Source: an uncultured Clostridia bacterium (GTDB lineage Bacteria > Bacillota > Clostridia > Christensenellales > Borkfalkiaceae). Taken from it: a stretch of 13,994 nucleotides of DNA. A program made the translations under genes and the position numbers. A model generated the notes under the pieces. The model was given only the letters and a program-made list of their open reading frames with translations, had not been told where the DNA came from and did no database searches. Of this stretch, positions 12,313 to 13,994 are shown piece after piece (the stretch's first letter is position 1; each line of letters starts with the position of its first letter). The DNA lies in the NCBI GenBank assembly GCA_937915565.1, contig CALDMH010000175.1, forward strand, positions 1-13,994, written 5' to 3'.

Positions 12313-13994
12313 TTCGTAAAGTTCAACCTCTTCGGGAAATCCCTGAGGAATCAATCCCGACCTTTTATCGGAGTTTTTATCGGAATAATCCAATCCGAAA
12401 GTGTTTTGTCTCGTAAACGCAAGCGTTAGCGAAAGACTTTCGTTTAAAACCTCGAAGTCGACCAGAAGCGGTTTAAATGCGGCGGTTTTCCCGTTGATTA
12501 CGCAGGCCGCGCAAGGCAAATCCCTCGCTATAAGTCGATAAACGCCGTTTTTCAACGGTGATTGAAGAGTAATTCTTCCGCCGAAATATTTAAGCCCCTG
12601 CGTCGTAAAATCCTCTCTTTTAAGCTTTTTGGGGAGCGTTTTTAAAACGTCGATTTTAATATTTTTCTTAAAATCGTTTTCAAAATCGCTTTCAAATACG
12701 CCGAAGTTTCCGCACAAAAACGAGCCCTCTATATCGTATCTCTCGTCAAAATCGAAGCTCACCGTTATTTCGTTCTCTCCGGGCTTTAAAAAGTCGTCGT
12801 CGACGGGGATAAGGCGAAAACATTCGTCAATTTCCGTGCCGTAAGATTTTTCGGCGTTCAAAAGCCTGCCGTTCACCCTGATTTCCGCCGTTTCGTCCTC
12901 CGTCATAAAGGAAACGTCTTTAATCGTTTCGCCTATGATAAAGCGATATTTAAGCATAACTCTGCATAATTTTTGCGGTTTCGGGTAAAATTTTTCCTTA
13001 AACCAAGGCTGAATCATCTCGCCGTGGCGTTGTTCGACGCCGAATTTTTCCCTTATTTTCCTATCGAGGTCAAGCACGCTTCCGCGCGCGAAAAACCCGC
13101 CGTCCAAAAAACAATCGGCATAATCTAACGGAAGAATATTCGGCTCGCCGAGAACGTAATCGAATTCGTCCGGAAATTTCGCCTCTTTTTCCGTTAAATT
13201 TTCTTGTTTTAAATTCTCGCCGTCGAAAAGCAACGCAAGCGAATCGTCCCGCCCGAATTCCTTTTCGATAACGACCTCTTCCCCGAGCCTTTTAAACGAA
13301 ACGGGGCGTTTTTCTCCGTCGTAAAGATTTATTTCGACGGGATTTAGCTTATTTTTGATTTTTATCGTCGTTTTAACGGCGTTTTCGGCTCGGTTAAGGA
13401 AGAAGTACGCTTTCCCCTCGGCAAAAACACGCGTTTCTGAGACGATATTTCCTTCCGAAACGGAAACATCATCCGAACGGATAAGCCTTAAAACCTCGTC
13501 GGGATTAAATCCGACGTTTTTCGCGCCGAGAAGTTCGCCCGAAAAATCGTGACGAACGCCGTCGAGATAACGGGGAAGTTCGCCGGCAACGATAAGCAGA
13601 CCTCCGTTTTTTACAAAGTTTTTCAAAGCTTCGAGCGTTGAAGAGCGCAAGTTGTAGTTGCCGTTTAAAATGATTTTACCATAACTCTTCCGCCCTACGA
13701 CGAGCCGACCGTTTTCCTCTTTTCCGTATTTTTCAAAAACGCCTTCGTCGATATAATCCGCCGCGCCGCCGCCGAGCCTGATTGCTTTAAAAAGCTCGTA
13801 ATACTCTCTTTCCAGCCTGCAAATCAGCGGATTTTCCGAGCCGAAGCAGTTGACGTAAGAACGTTCGTTGGTTAGACCCCAAAGCGATTCGACGGGATTT
13901 ATTATGGCGGCGTCCGTTTGCTCCTCGCCGCAATTCAAAAGATATTGCAACCTCGAAAAATAATCTTCGAGATATTTATATTCGGGATACCAGG
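12301..13994 (-). CDS. Glycoside-hydrolase-like protein, C-terminal part (5' end outside window)
   Basis: The frame is open to the right edge. A TTG at 13950 can be mistaken for a start, but residues upstream (WYPEYKYLEDYFSRL) continue naturally, so about 564 C-terminal residues are visible and the N-terminal catalytic region is missing. The start resembles the segment after the barrel in large carbohydrate-active enzymes: a DYFSRLQYLLNCGE helix and AAIINPVESLWGL. Next is a flavodoxin-like region around GKIILNGNYNLRS and NGGLLIVAGELPRY. Two or more beta-sandwich modules follow (AEIRVNGRLLNAE, LKPGENEITVSFDF, EGSFLCGNFGVFE). This layout resembles GH106/GH2-like rhamnosidase-type enzymes; the family and substrate remain uncertain. 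It is transcribed towards pheS but separated by a strong hairpin. Confidence 0.75.
   Translation of the reverse strand, partial: WYPEYKYLEDYFSRLQYLLNCGEEQTDAAIINPVESLWGLTNERSYVNCFGSENPLICRLEREYYELFKAIRLGGGAADYIDEGVFEKYGKEENGRLVVGRKSYGKIILNGNYNLRSSTLEALKNFVKNGGLLIVAGELPRYLDGVRHDFSGELLGAKNVGFNPDEVLRLIRSDDVSVSEGNIVSETRVFAEGKAYFFLNRAENAVKTTIKIKNKLNPVEINLYDGEKRPVSFKRLGEEVVIEKEFGRDDSLALLFDGENLKQENLTEKEAKFPDEFDYVLGEPNILPLDYADCFLDGGFFARGSVLDLDRKIREKFGVEQRHGEMIQPWFKEKFYPKPQKLCRVMLKYRFIIGETIKDVSFMTEDETAEIRVNGRLLNAEKSYGTEIDECFRLIPVDDDFLKPGENEITVSFDFDERYDIEGSFLCGNFGVFESDFENDFKKNIKIDVLKTLPKKLKREDFTTQGLKYFGGRITLQSPLKNGVYRLIARDLPCAACVINGKTAAFKPLLVDFEVLNESLSLTLAFTRQNTFGLDYSDKNSDKRSGLIPQGFPEEVELYELVP

Overview
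The window reads as chromosomal DNA of an endospore-forming (or recently spore-forming) anaerobic clostridium, probably an uncultured Clostridia/Christensenellales-type gut bacterium. The basis is a SpoIIR homologue, a SipL-like SPOCS/LysM spore-coat morphogenetic protein, an MEP-pathway IspE and a short DUF896/YnzC protein. The lineage is inference from gene content only. Every confident protein gene lies on the minus strand, so the layout is best read from right to left.

Right to left: (1) 13994-12301 is the C-terminal part of a large glycoside-hydrolase-like protein whose reading frame runs off the window edge. It is followed by a short tandem array and a perfect 18-bp GC-rich hairpin. (2) 12111-6141 is a compact housekeeping cluster behind a textbook sigma-A promoter: pheS, pheT, a DUF896/ynzC gene, an SDR oxidoreductase, thyA and folA. 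Spacing is tight (2-30 nt) and thyA/folA overlap by 4 nt. (3) 6087-3993 holds a small cupin, a PHP-family metallohydrolase, a two-helix membrane protein with an acidic 14-residue tandem repeat, and an unrecognised 124-aa protein. (4) 3992-3398 has no conventional gene but is rich in signals: overlapping sigma-A promoters, a structured segment, a strong terminator, a 30-codon ORF on the opposite strand, and an eight-unit 20-21 bp tandem array. (5) 3397-47 is a sporulation/isoprenoid block: sipL-like gene, hairpin array, ispE, GC-rich terminator region, a sigma-F-type promoter and spoIIR.

Functionally, pheST charges tRNA-Phe, and thyA/folA form the usual dTMP/tetrahydrofolate couple (ThyA oxidises methylene-THF to DHF, which FolA reduces). 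sipL, ispE and spoIIR form a neighbourhood familiar from clostridia. The most unusual property is the intergenic DNA. After many stop codons the sequence is a degenerate tandem array (13-42 bp periods) that in several places repeats the terminal bases of the gene, including its stop codon. One array, before ispE, is a run of four mini-hairpins with compensatory changes. The best candidate for an undescribed element is the 3683-3871 locus, where a predicted roughly 145-nt RNA lies exactly antisense to a 29-30-codon ORF with a good ribosome-binding site.
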